Assembly (NCBI GenBank): GCA_900548465.1
Contig: URKY01000008.1
Coordinates: forward strand, 1 to 64,000
Direction of reading: 5' to 3'
From: an uncultured Eubacterium sp.
GTDB lineage: Bacteria; Bacillota; Clostridia; Lachnospirales; Lachnospiraceae
DNA length: 64,000 nt
This document shows, in pieces, positions 25,986-34,829 of this stretch (position 1 is the stretch's first letter; each line of letters opens with the position of its first letter). The notes under the pieces are model-generated. The model saw nothing but the letters and a program-made list of their open reading frames with translations. It was not told the origin of the DNA and made no database searches. The position numbers and the translations under genes were made by a program.

Positions 25986-26016
25986 GCGATATTGTCATTG
26001 ACGGTGTCGCTTTTTT
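25986..26016 (+). terminator. Terminator upstream of guaB
   Basis: An 11-bp stem (25986-25996 with 26000-26010, some G-U pairs), 3-nt loop ATT and six T residues. Confidence 0.85.
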
Positions 26017-26044
26017 ATGCTAGTATTTTCGATAAAATAACTAG

Positions 26045-27538
<1,494 letters not shown>

Positions 27539-27550
27539 AGGAGAGAAGGC

Positions 27551-28753
27551 GTGGAAAATAATAATATAAATAATGACGCTACTGAAGACGTTACTGAAAA
27601 TATTGCTGAAGAAGTGACAGACGAAACAGTAGAGAATGCGGCAGAAACAGTTGAGAATGCACAGAATGAGAAAGAAGGAAAAAAAATCACACCTAAAAAG
27701 CTCATTGTTCCAATTATTATTGTTATAATTCTTGCAGCTTTTGCTGTATTGATTTACTGGGACAAGGTGATAAAACCGGCAAGCGATATTGATAAGGAAG
27801 TAGGCGTAAAGGTAGAGAATTATATATCTGTTGGTGAGTTAAAAGGGTTATCTTATGATGTAACCCAGAAGGAATGGGATGAAATGATATACGATGATAC
27901 TCACTATCATGAGGAAGTAAATCGTGCTGCAAAAGAAACGGATGAAGTTGAATGTGATTTTAAGGGATTCGTAGATGGAAAAGAAGATAAAAACCTTACA
28001 ATGACAGAACAGCCTATCGATATAGGAAGTTATACAGAGGGCGTTTACAAGGCATTTTCAGACGCTTTAATAGGACATAAAAAGAAAGATAAAATTAAAG
28101 TTGAAGTAGATGGAAAAGACGTAAAGGAATTAGCCGGGGATGAAAAAGATTATACTGGGAAAAAAGTTAAATTTGAATTAACAGTAAAAACGGTAAGTGC
28201 TCTTGTAAGTGAAAAAATAACTGATGACTGGGTTAAAGAAAATTATTCAGAGGAATATGGAATAAACAATAAAAAGGAATTCTACAAATGGGAAAAAGAA
28301 TGTATTGTAGAAGGTAGTGTAATTCCTGCACTTTGGAGAAAAGCTTTAGAAAAAGTTAAATTGAAAGCAATTCCTCAGAAATTACAGCAGAAAGTAATTG
28401 AGGAACTGGATGCTAATACAGAGGCTGAGGCTAAGAGTCAGGGTATGTCAACTGAAGAGTATAAGAAAGTTTTTGGATTGACTGATGAAAAGAATGAAGA
28501 AAACTATAATTTAGAATTAAAGTCAGAGCTTTTGATGTGGTATTTGACAAAAAAACTTAAGCTGACAGCAAGTGATGATGAAATAGAAGAAAAGTATAAC
28601 GAGTATTATGTAGATGCTAATGTTGACAGTCCGGAGGAAATGAAAAAACTATACACAAAGAAAGAAATGCGTGAAGTTGTTTTATTGGACAAAGCACAGG
28701 ATTATATCTACAAGAATGCACAGGTAAAATTTTCTTATAAAATTTCAAAATAA
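27551..28753 (+). CDS. Membrane-anchored trigger-factor-like peptidyl-prolyl isomerase
   Basis: A 400-aa protein. An acidic cytoplasmic N-terminus (1 to about 48) is followed by one membrane helix (KLIVPIIIVIILAAFAVLIYW), a FKBP-like domain (about 110-215; VECDFKGFVDGK, PIDIGSYTEGVYKAFSDALIGHKKKDK) and a trigger-factor C-terminal-like chaperone region (about 225-395). It probably assists folding of exported proteins on the outer face. No ribosome-binding signature of true trigger factor is present. GTG start; 12 bp after guaB. The C-terminal half is helical and charged. Confidence 0.8.
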   Translation: MENNNINNDATEDVTENIAEEVTDETVENAAETVENAQNEKEGKKITPKKLIVPIIIVIILAAFAVLIYWDKVIKPASDIDKEVGVKVENYISVGELKGLSYDVTQKEWDEMIYDDTHYHEEVNRAAKETDEVECDFKGFVDGKEDKNLTMTEQPIDIGSYTEGVYKAFSDALIGHKKKDKIKVEVDGKDVKELAGDEKDYTGKKVKFELTVKTVSALVSEKITDDWVKENYSEEYGINNKKEFYKWEKECIVEGSVIPALWRKALEKVKLKAIPQKLQQKVIEELDANTEAEAKSQGMSTEEYKKVFGLTDEKNEENYNLELKSELLMWYLTKKLKLTASDDEIEEKYNEYYVDANVDSPEEMKKLYTKKEMREVVLLDKAQDYIYKNAQVKFSYKISK

Positions 28754-28828
28754 TTAAAAATAAAAAACAATAAAAAATGATAGTAACAACGATTTTGAAT
28801 TGTTTACATTATCAAATAAAGATGATAA

Positions 28829-28870
28829 AATTAGTTCATAAGGTAATGACCGGATGAACTAATTTTTTTT
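28829..28870 (+). terminator. Terminator after the PPIase gene
   Basis: An 11-bp perfect stem, AATTAGTTCAT (28829-28839) with ATGAACTAATT (28854-28864), 14-nt loop and a run of T to 28870. Confidence 0.85.
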
Positions 28871-28958
28871 ATGGTAAATTATTTTAAAGTTTCATTTGAA
28901 CCTAAGATTCGGGAGTGGGTTATTTGTTTTGGAACTTAAATAAAAGGGATGAAAATAT

Positions 28959-30059
28959 ATGAGTGAGGGTAATGAAAAGGCGGAGAGACGGATTAGAAAA
29001 TATAATATTAAAACCTTAACATTTTTAATTTCTTTTATTGTTTTACTAACCCTTGGAAACGTTACCAGCACTGTGGCTAAAACAAAAAAAATAAGTATGA
29101 ATTATTCAGTAATTAGAATGACAAAGGGCTATTCTATGAAATTGAAAGTTAAAGGAACAAAAAAGAAAATAAAATGGTTCAGCTCAAATAAAAAAATAGC
29201 AACAGTATCAGGAAAAGGTAATGTAAAGGGGAAAAAAGTCGGTAAATGCAATGTGTATGCAAAGGTTAACGGAATAAAATTAAAATGCAGAGTTATAATA
29301 AAGAAAGCTAACAAAGTAAAAGAAGTAAAGGCTGATTTTTCAGATATCACACTTGATTTGTCATCATTGAAGATGGATGTCTCTAATATCAAATTTGATA
29401 ATGAAAAGCAGTTGCCTGTACTTGAAGGAAATGGATATTTTAAATTAAAACTTCTTAATACTAAAGCAAGTCCTGAATGGAGTACAAGTAATTCAAAAAT
29501 CGCAACAGTTGAGCAGGGAGTGGTAACAGCCCATTCAGTTGGAACATGTACCATAGTTGCAAAGTTAGATGTTAAAGAGTATGCATGTCAGGTAACAGTT
29601 ACAGACTTAAAGAATTCAAGGGAAATCCTGAAGCAGTATAATATGTACAGGATGCTATCATTAATGAATAACGACAGAGTTAAGTCAAAGGCAGCGCCTC
29701 TTAAGATTAATGAAACACTTAATGAAGTAGCTAATTTAAGAAAAGTCGAAATTAAGAAAAAATTTTCTCATACAAGACCGAATGGATTTGCATATAAAAC
29801 AATTTTAAACAGTTTTAATTTAAATAATTGGAAGTTCATTGGGGAAAATATTGCATATACAAGAGATAATTCAGACGGAATTGATGCATTTGCGAAATAT
29901 GCTTATGATGCATTATACAAATCAAAAGGACACCGTGAAAATATTTTAAATCCTAATTTTGAATATGTTGGGATTGGATGTTTAATAACGGATATAGATG
30001 TGGATGAAGATGGCATAGCAAGTATAGAATGTTATTGGACACAGGAATTTTATAGATAA
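28959..30059 (+). CDS. Secreted CAP-domain (SCP/PR1-like) protein with Ig-like domains
   Basis: A 366-aa exported protein. N-terminal signal/anchor (about residues 20-42), then two Big2-type Ig-like domains (WFSSNKKIATVSGKGNVKGKKVG; WSTSNSKIATVEQGVVTAHSVG) and a C-terminal CAP domain (about 230-366) with MLSLMNNDRV, FSHTRPNGFAYKTIL, GENIAY, YDALYKSKGHRENIL and CYWTQEFYR. The CAP histidines are retained. Highly lysine-rich linkers suggest wall association by charge. Molecular activity of bacterial CAP proteins is mostly unknown. Confidence 0.88.
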   Translation: MSEGNEKAERRIRKYNIKTLTFLISFIVLLTLGNVTSTVAKTKKISMNYSVIRMTKGYSMKLKVKGTKKKIKWFSSNKKIATVSGKGNVKGKKVGKCNVYAKVNGIKLKCRVIIKKANKVKEVKADFSDITLDLSSLKMDVSNIKFDNEKQLPVLEGNGYFKLKLLNTKASPEWSTSNSKIATVEQGVVTAHSVGTCTIVAKLDVKEYACQVTVTDLKNSREILKQYNMYRMLSLMNNDRVKSKAAPLKINETLNEVANLRKVEIKKKFSHTRPNGFAYKTILNSFNLNNWKFIGENIAYTRDNSDGIDAFAKYAYDALYKSKGHRENILNPNFEYVGIGCLITDIDVDEDGIASIECYWTQEFYR

Positions 30060-30105
30060 ACTTACGGAAATTCTTAAAAACTTAAAGGGTTATGATTTCA
30101 TAGAA

Positions 30106-30145
30106 GGGCATTGTTGCAATAAATGAGGGGATTGCAACGATGTCC
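30106..30145 (+). terminator. 15-bp hairpin without T-run after the CAP gene
   Basis: 30106-30120 pairs with 30131-30145 (two G-U pairs), 10-nt loop. No T-tract follows, so it may act as a 3' stabiliser or factor-dependent terminator. Confidence 0.45.
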
Positions 30146-30178
30146 TAACAAAATGTCAAAATAAATTTTAGGTTTATG

Positions 30179-30206
30179 TTGACAATAATATTCATAATGC
30201 TATAAT
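30179..30206 (+). promoter_or_regulatory. Promoter for the T-box-thrS transcript
   Basis: Perfect TTGACA (30179-30184), 16 bp, perfect TATAAT (30201-30206). Transcription would start near 30213, at the beginning of the T-box leader. Confidence 0.8.
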
Positions 30207-30212
30207 GACCTT

Positions 30213-30442
30213 AGTGTAAAACGTTGACGAGGAAAGTAGATTATTTTGATGGTCACAGAGAGAGACTGGAAGCTGAGAATGTCTTACGGATGGATAATTG
30301 AAGACTACCTTTGAGTGGCTCTAATCAAGCCCGGTGATTCCGTTATAATCATAATGAGAGGCTTAAGTTTAAGCAATCAGGGTGGAACCGCGTAGATAAC
30401 GTCCCTGTTTATGGAAACATAAACAGAGGCGATTTTTTTATA
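30213..30442 (+). promoter_or_regulatory. T-box riboswitch (threonyl-tRNA sensing)
   Basis: Leader of thrS. Contains the stem I base signature GACGAGGAAAGTAG, the T-box sequence AGGGTGGAACCGCG (30379-30392), and a terminator hairpin (about 30400-30428) with a T-run. In the expected specifier region the leader reads GACTACC (30303-30309); both candidate triplets ACT and ACC are threonine codons. Uncharged tRNA-Thr would stabilise the antiterminator and allow thrS transcription. Confidence 0.95.
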
Positions 30443-30457
30443 AAGGAGAACAGAAAT

Positions 30458-32407
30458 ATGAAGATTACATTAAAAGATGGTTCAGTAAAAGAATATGCAG
30501 AATCAATGACAGTTAATGATATTGCCTTTGATATTTCCGGTGGATTAGGCCGCGCTGCATGTGCCGGAGAAATTGATGGAGAGGTAGTCGATTTAAGAAC
30601 TACCGTAGATAAAGATTGCAAATTAAATATTTTAACTTTTAAAGATGAAGCAGGAAAAGCAGCTTACAGACATACAGTATCACATGTTATGGCAGAAGCA
30701 GTAAAAAATCTTTTTCCGGAAGCTAAACTTGCAATAGGACCTTCAATTGATGAGGGATTTTATTATGATTTTGACAGAGAGCCTTTTTCAAGAGAGGACT
30801 TAGATAAAATTGAAGCAGAAATGAAAAAGATAATTAAGAAGGGGGCAAAACTTGAAAAGTTTACTCTTCCAAGAGAAGATGCTATTAAGTATATGGAAGA
30901 CAGAAATGAACCATATAAGGTAGAATTAATTAAGGATTTACCTGAAGATTCAATTATTTCTTTCTACAGTCAGGGTGAATTTGTTGATCTTTGTGCAGGA
31001 CCACATCTTATGAGCACAAAGTATATTAAAGCATTTAAACTCACATCTTCATCAATGGCTTATTGGAGAGGTGATGCCAATAAGGCAAGACTCCAGAGAA
31101 TATATGGAACAGCATTTGACAGTAAAGAAGAGTTAAATAAGTACTTAGAAAATTTGGAAGATGCTAAAAACCGTGATCATAACAAATTAGGTAGAGAAAT
31201 GGAATTGTTTACAACTGTTGATGTAATTGGTCAGGGATTGCCACTTTTAATGCCGAAGGGTCAGAGAATGGTACAGAAGTTACAGAGATGGATTGAAGAT
31301 TTAGAAGACAATGAATGGGGTTATGTTCGTACAAAAACACCACTTATGGCTAAATCTGATTTATACAAAATTTCAGGTCATTGGGATCATTATAAAGAAG
31401 GAATGTTTGTTTTAGGAGATGAAGAAAAGGATAAAGAAGTATTTGCTCTTCGTCCAAGGACATGTCCGTTCCAGTATTATGTTTACAAGGCAAGCCAGAA
31501 AAGTTATAGAGATTTACCTTGTAGATATGGTGAAACATCAACATTGTTCAGAAACGAAGACTCAGGTGAAATGCATGGTCTGACAAGAGTTCGTCAGTTT
31601 ACTATTTCAGAAGGACATTTAATTGTTCGTCCGGATCAGATGGTTGAAGAATTTAAGAACTGTATAGCTTTAGCGCAGTATTGTCTTCAGACTTTAGGAT
31701 TGGAAGAAGATGTAACATATCATTTATCAAAGTGGGATCCTGTAAACAAAGAAAAATATATCGGTGAGGCTGATGTATGGAATGAAACAGAACAGGATAT
31801 AAGAAATATTCTTACAGAACTTAACATTCCATTTGTTGAAGATGTTGGAGAAGCAGCATTCTACGGACCTAAAGTTGACATTAATGCAAAAAATGTATAT
31901 GGAAAAGAAGATACAATGATTACAATTCAGTGGGATGCTTTATTAGCGGAACAGTTTGATATGTACTACATTGATGAAAATGGTGACAAAGTAAGACCTT
32001 ATATTATTCATAGAACATCAATCGGATGTTATGAAAGAACACTTGCATGGCTTATTGAAAAGTATGCAGGAAAATTTCCAACATGGCTTTGTCCTGAGCA
32101 GGTAAGGGTTCTTCCTATTTCTGAAAAATATGAGGATTATGCACAGGCAGTAGCAAAAGAGCTTAAAGCAAAGCATATTGATGTAACTGTTGATTCACGT
32201 TCAGAAAAAATAGGTTACAAGATTCGTGAAGCAAGACTTGATAAATTACCATATATGCTTGTTGTAGGTCAGCAGGAAGAAGCAGACAACACTGTTTCAG
32301 TTAGAAGCAGATTTGCCGGAGATGAAGGAGTTAAAACATTAGATGAATTCATTCAGCAGATATGTGAAGAAATTGAAACTAAAGAAATTAGAAAAGAAGA
32401 AAAATAG
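30458..32407 (+). CDS. thrS: Threonyl-tRNA synthetase
   Basis: Class II aminoacyl-tRNA synthetase, 649 aa, with TGS domain (1-62), editing domain (about 63-225; HTVSHVMAEAVKNLFP, the HxxxH zinc-like motif), catalytic core (motif 2 FRNEDSGEMHGLTRVRQFT, motif 3 near GCYERTLAWLIEKYAG) and C-terminal anticodon-binding domain. Controlled by the upstream T-box. SD AAAGGAG. Confidence 0.98.
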   Translation: MKITLKDGSVKEYAESMTVNDIAFDISGGLGRAACAGEIDGEVVDLRTTVDKDCKLNILTFKDEAGKAAYRHTVSHVMAEAVKNLFPEAKLAIGPSIDEGFYYDFDREPFSREDLDKIEAEMKKIIKKGAKLEKFTLPREDAIKYMEDRNEPYKVELIKDLPEDSIISFYSQGEFVDLCAGPHLMSTKYIKAFKLTSSSMAYWRGDANKARLQRIYGTAFDSKEELNKYLENLEDAKNRDHNKLGREMELFTTVDVIGQGLPLLMPKGQRMVQKLQRWIEDLEDNEWGYVRTKTPLMAKSDLYKISGHWDHYKEGMFVLGDEEKDKEVFALRPRTCPFQYYVYKASQKSYRDLPCRYGETSTLFRNEDSGEMHGLTRVRQFTISEGHLIVRPDQMVEEFKNCIALAQYCLQTLGLEEDVTYHLSKWDPVNKEKYIGEADVWNETEQDIRNILTELNIPFVEDVGEAAFYGPKVDINAKNVYGKEDTMITIQWDALLAEQFDMYYIDENGDKVRPYIIHRTSIGCYERTLAWLIEKYAGKFPTWLCPEQVRVLPISEKYEDYAQAVAKELKAKHIDVTVDSRSEKIGYKIREARLDKLPYMLVVGQQEEADNTVSVRSRFAGDEGVKTLDEFIQQICEEIETKEIRKEEK

Positions 32408-32443
32408 AAAAATTTTCAAAATAAAAAAAGAATAAAATCAATT

Positions 32444-32501
32444 AAAAACTTCCACAATAATTGTATCGGATAATCCGAAATAAATATTGTGGAGGTTTTT
32501 T
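32444..32501 (+). terminator. Terminator-like hairpin carrying the SD of the DUF1540 gene
   Basis: A 16-bp stem (32444-32459 with 32485-32500) with an inner perfect 5-bp hairpin TCGGA/TCCGA (32466-32478). The right arm contains TGTGGAGG, the SD of the ATG at 32502, and is continuous with the run of T. Same layout as the hairpin at 6921-6976. Confidence 0.75.
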
Positions 32502-32831
32502 ATGACTGTATTAAATTGTAATGTTAAGAATTGTTATTACAACAAGGAAGCTAAATGTTGTAGAGAAGGCATTCAGGTTGGTGGAACAGATGCAACTGTA
32601 ATGGACGCTACTTATTGTCAGGATTTTAGGGAAAAAATTGGTGGGGCAACATCAGGCGTTGAGCATTGTGGATGTGGTCCTGAAACTACATTAGATGTTA
32701 AATGTGATGCCACAAAATGCACATTTAATGATAATTGTAAGTGTCATGCTAAAGAAATTACAATTGATGGAAATGGTGCAACACATCAAAGTCAGACAGA
32801 GTGTGGAAGCTTTGAATGTAGTTGCAGATAG
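32502..32831 (+). CDS. DUF1540 cysteine-rich protein with two repeats
   Basis: A 109-aa protein made of two DUF1540 units (VLNCNVKNCYYNKEAKCCREGIQV... and DVKCDATKCTFNDNCKCHAKEITID...), each with a Cys-x3-Cys-x6/7-C pattern and a trailing Cys. Probably metal-binding or disulphide-stabilised; DUF1540 proteins are common in spore-forming Clostridia, with no proven function. The ATG at 32502 is chosen because the SD GGAGG lies seven bases upstream and the family starts here; an upstream in-frame start at 32487 would lie inside the hairpin. Confidence 0.85.
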   Translation: MTVLNCNVKNCYYNKEAKCCREGIQVGGTDATVMDATYCQDFREKIGGATSGVEHCGCGPETTLDVKCDATKCTFNDNCKCHAKEITIDGNGATHQSQTECGSFECSCR

Positions 32832-32889
32832 TTTGGAATAATGGAATCGTATAATATTGATTTATTTTATGCATAATAAAAATCAATTG

Positions 32890-33014
32890 ACAAGTGTGCG
32901 GTGTCATATGATGGTATGTTGTTGAGGTGAATGTGATACACATTAATTTGGGTGGTACCGCAGAAGTTTTGAAATTATAGCTTTTGTCCCTTTCGAGGGA
33001 TGAAAGCTTTTTTT
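32890..33014 (+). promoter_or_regulatory. Truncated T-box leader (antiterminator/terminator half only)
   Basis: Contains the T-box core TGGGTGGTACCGCAG (32949-32963) and a 12-bp terminator stem (32979-32990 with 32997-33008) plus T-run. The long stem I with the specifier loop is not visible between 32832 and 32948, and the AG-bulge signature is missing. It sits in front of a trpA remnant, so it is probably what is left of a tryptophan-tRNA-sensing leader. Confidence 0.75.
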
Positions 33015-33040
33015 CTTTATTGGAATTGCAAGATAATTAA

Positions 33041-33382
33041 AAAAGTATTCTACAAACAGAAGGAGATCCTGACCTTGATACTACAAAAAAATTAATTATT
33101 GAAATGGAAAAATCAGGAGCTGATTTGATAGAAGTGGAAATTCCATTCTCAGATCCTGTGGCGGAAGGCCCGGTTATACAGGAGGCAAACGAAAGAGCAT
33201 TGGCAAAGGGATGTACAACAGACAAGTTGTTTGATGCAATAAAGGAAGTAAGAGCGACTGTTGAGGTACCAATTGTATTCCTTACGTATTTGAATCCGGT
33301 GTATACATATGGAAAAGACAGTGTTTCTCATGTAGGACAATATGTTAAAGAAATGAAGGAAGCCGTAAGAAAAGCTGAATAA
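33041..33382 (+). pseudogene. trpA: trpA remnant (tryptophan synthase alpha chain), truncated and internally deleted
   Basis: The frame opens at 33041 and reads EGDPDLDTTKKLI, MEKSGADLIEVEIPFSDPVAEGP, QEANERALAKG and VFLTYLNPVYTYG, the N-terminal half of the TrpA barrel. The natural start (MSRI..F-type N-terminus) is missing. After TYG it jumps to HVGQYVKEMKEAVRKAE, which resembles the extreme C-terminus of TrpA, so roughly the middle half of the protein has been deleted in frame. No other trp gene is nearby. Confidence 0.85.
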
Positions 33383-33411
33383 TCATAATTATATAAAGAA
33401 AGAAAGTCATC

Positions 33412-33439
33412 TTGAAAAATAATGGTAATGTTGTATAAT
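33412..33439 (+). promoter_or_regulatory. Promoter for the inactive L,D-transpeptidase-like gene
   Basis: TTGAAA (33412-33417), 16 bp, perfect TATAAT (33434-33439). Predicted start near 33447, which would make a GTG start at 33448 leaderless. Confidence 0.65.
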
Positions 33440-33513
33440 AATTTCGTGTGCATTGCCGGATTGAGATGGCTTTTTTCATTGCAGCACATTATGACAATGG
33501 TGAGGTACGGATT

Positions 33514-34797
33514 TTGACACCGGTTGAAATTATAAAAAGTGATAAATTTAAAAGAATTTTATTTACGGTTTTAGAAATATTAGTTGTTGCCGGGCTGATT
33601 TTTGGAATTTTGATGTTTTTCCAAAGAAAGGTGACAAAAGAGGCCAACAAGGCAGGTAATTTAAACGGCAAAGGTATTGAAACTGAAACTAATAAAGTAA
33701 ATAATGATTCCAATAATTATGAAATTGTTGTTAATAAGAAGCTAAATACTCTTATTATTTACAAGTATTCTAAAGATAAGAAAAGTAAAACAGCATATAA
33801 GGCATTCAAATGTTCTATTGGCAAGAAAATACCGACAGGAAATTATAAGACACATAAGAGTTATACATGGGTTGAAAATAAGCTGGGATGGCACAGATAT
33901 AACACTCAGCTTGAAAAGGATATATGGGTGCAGTCAGCTGCCTATAAAGACAAATATGCATATCGACTGTCAAAGACTTCTTACAAATCGATAGGTAAGA
34001 AACAGTCGGCAGACAAGAGCATATTGCTTAGTGCAGGGGATGCGGCATGGATATATAATAATTGCCGTGAAAAAACAAAAATATCCGTTATAAAAGGTAA
34101 TAAGAAGGATAAGATTCCTGTTGAACCTTCAAAGGTAATTAAAGCATATAAATATTGTGGCTGGGATCCAACAGACCCTGACAGCAATAACCCTTACAGG
34201 AAACTAAAGAAGGGAGAGATTACTCAGGGAGAAAGCACTGTATTTGTGGAGAAAGGTGATGCACCTGATTATCTTGGAAATATTTTGGTGGTAACTGCTG
34301 ATGGTAAAAATATTACCGGAAAGTTAAAATATAACAAAATAGACACTAAAGATACTAAGACACAAAACGTAACTTTTAAGTACAAGGTATCAAGAGGAAA
34401 AACTTTAAAGATTAAACAGAAATTTAAAGTAATTGATACTACACCGCCAAAGGTATCATGTTCGAAAAGTTTATTTACATTACAGGTAAAAAGCAAAGAT
34501 GTTAAAGATGTTAAGAATAAAGATAATGTAAAAAAAATTCAGGATATGGTAAAATCATCTGTGTCAGTAAATGAAAGCACATCAAAGGTTGATGTATATA
34601 CAGTTGAACCGGGAGTGTTGGAAGTTGGAGAAAAAGTTCCTGTTGTTATTAAAGCAAAAGATAAGGCAGGAAATATTGGAAGTGCACAGGTTATGTGTGA
34701 AATAAAATTACAGTCCAGTTCCCTTAATAAGAAATATAAACCATCAAAAGAACTGGAAAATAAGCGAAAATCTAAAAAGAAAAAGTTAAAAAAATAA
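33514..34797 (+). CDS. L,D-transpeptidase (YkuD)-like protein lacking catalytic residues, with C-terminal Ig-like domain
   Basis: 427 aa from TTG at 33514 (GGTGAGG 8 bases upstream; in-frame ATG at 33466 and GTG at 33448 are alternatives). One membrane anchor (about residues 12-35), an extracellular YkuD-like domain (about 68-190) and an Ig-like/HYR region (about 250-400; IDTTPPKVSC, VVIKAKDKAGNIGSA), then a lysine-rich tail. The family catalytic motif S-x-G-C-V-R before the conserved DAxWIY is replaced by ADKSIL before LSAGDAAWIY, so the nucleophilic Cys is Ser (about residue 169). The conserved FHS His is Gln (about 140). Likely a non-catalytic wall-binding protein. Confidence 0.7.
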   Translation: MTPVEIIKSDKFKRILFTVLEILVVAGLIFGILMFFQRKVTKEANKAGNLNGKGIETETNKVNNDSNNYEIVVNKKLNTLIIYKYSKDKKSKTAYKAFKCSIGKKIPTGNYKTHKSYTWVENKLGWHRYNTQLEKDIWVQSAAYKDKYAYRLSKTSYKSIGKKQSADKSILLSAGDAAWIYNNCREKTKISVIKGNKKDKIPVEPSKVIKAYKYCGWDPTDPDSNNPYRKLKKGEITQGESTVFVEKGDAPDYLGNILVVTADGKNITGKLKYNKIDTKDTKTQNVTFKYKVSRGKTLKIKQKFKVIDTTPPKVSCSKSLFTLQVKSKDVKDVKNKDNVKKIQDMVKSSVSVNESTSKVDVYTVEPGVLEVGEKVPVVIKAKDKAGNIGSAQVMCEIKLQSSSLNKKYKPSKELENKRKSKKKKLKK

Positions 34798-34829
34798 TTT
34801 ATATATACATTTTTAGGAGGAAATAAATT

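Noticed and set aside
32855..33016. Functional tryptophan T-box
   Set aside because: The specifier-bearing stem I is missing and the downstream trpA is broken, so it was called a relic.
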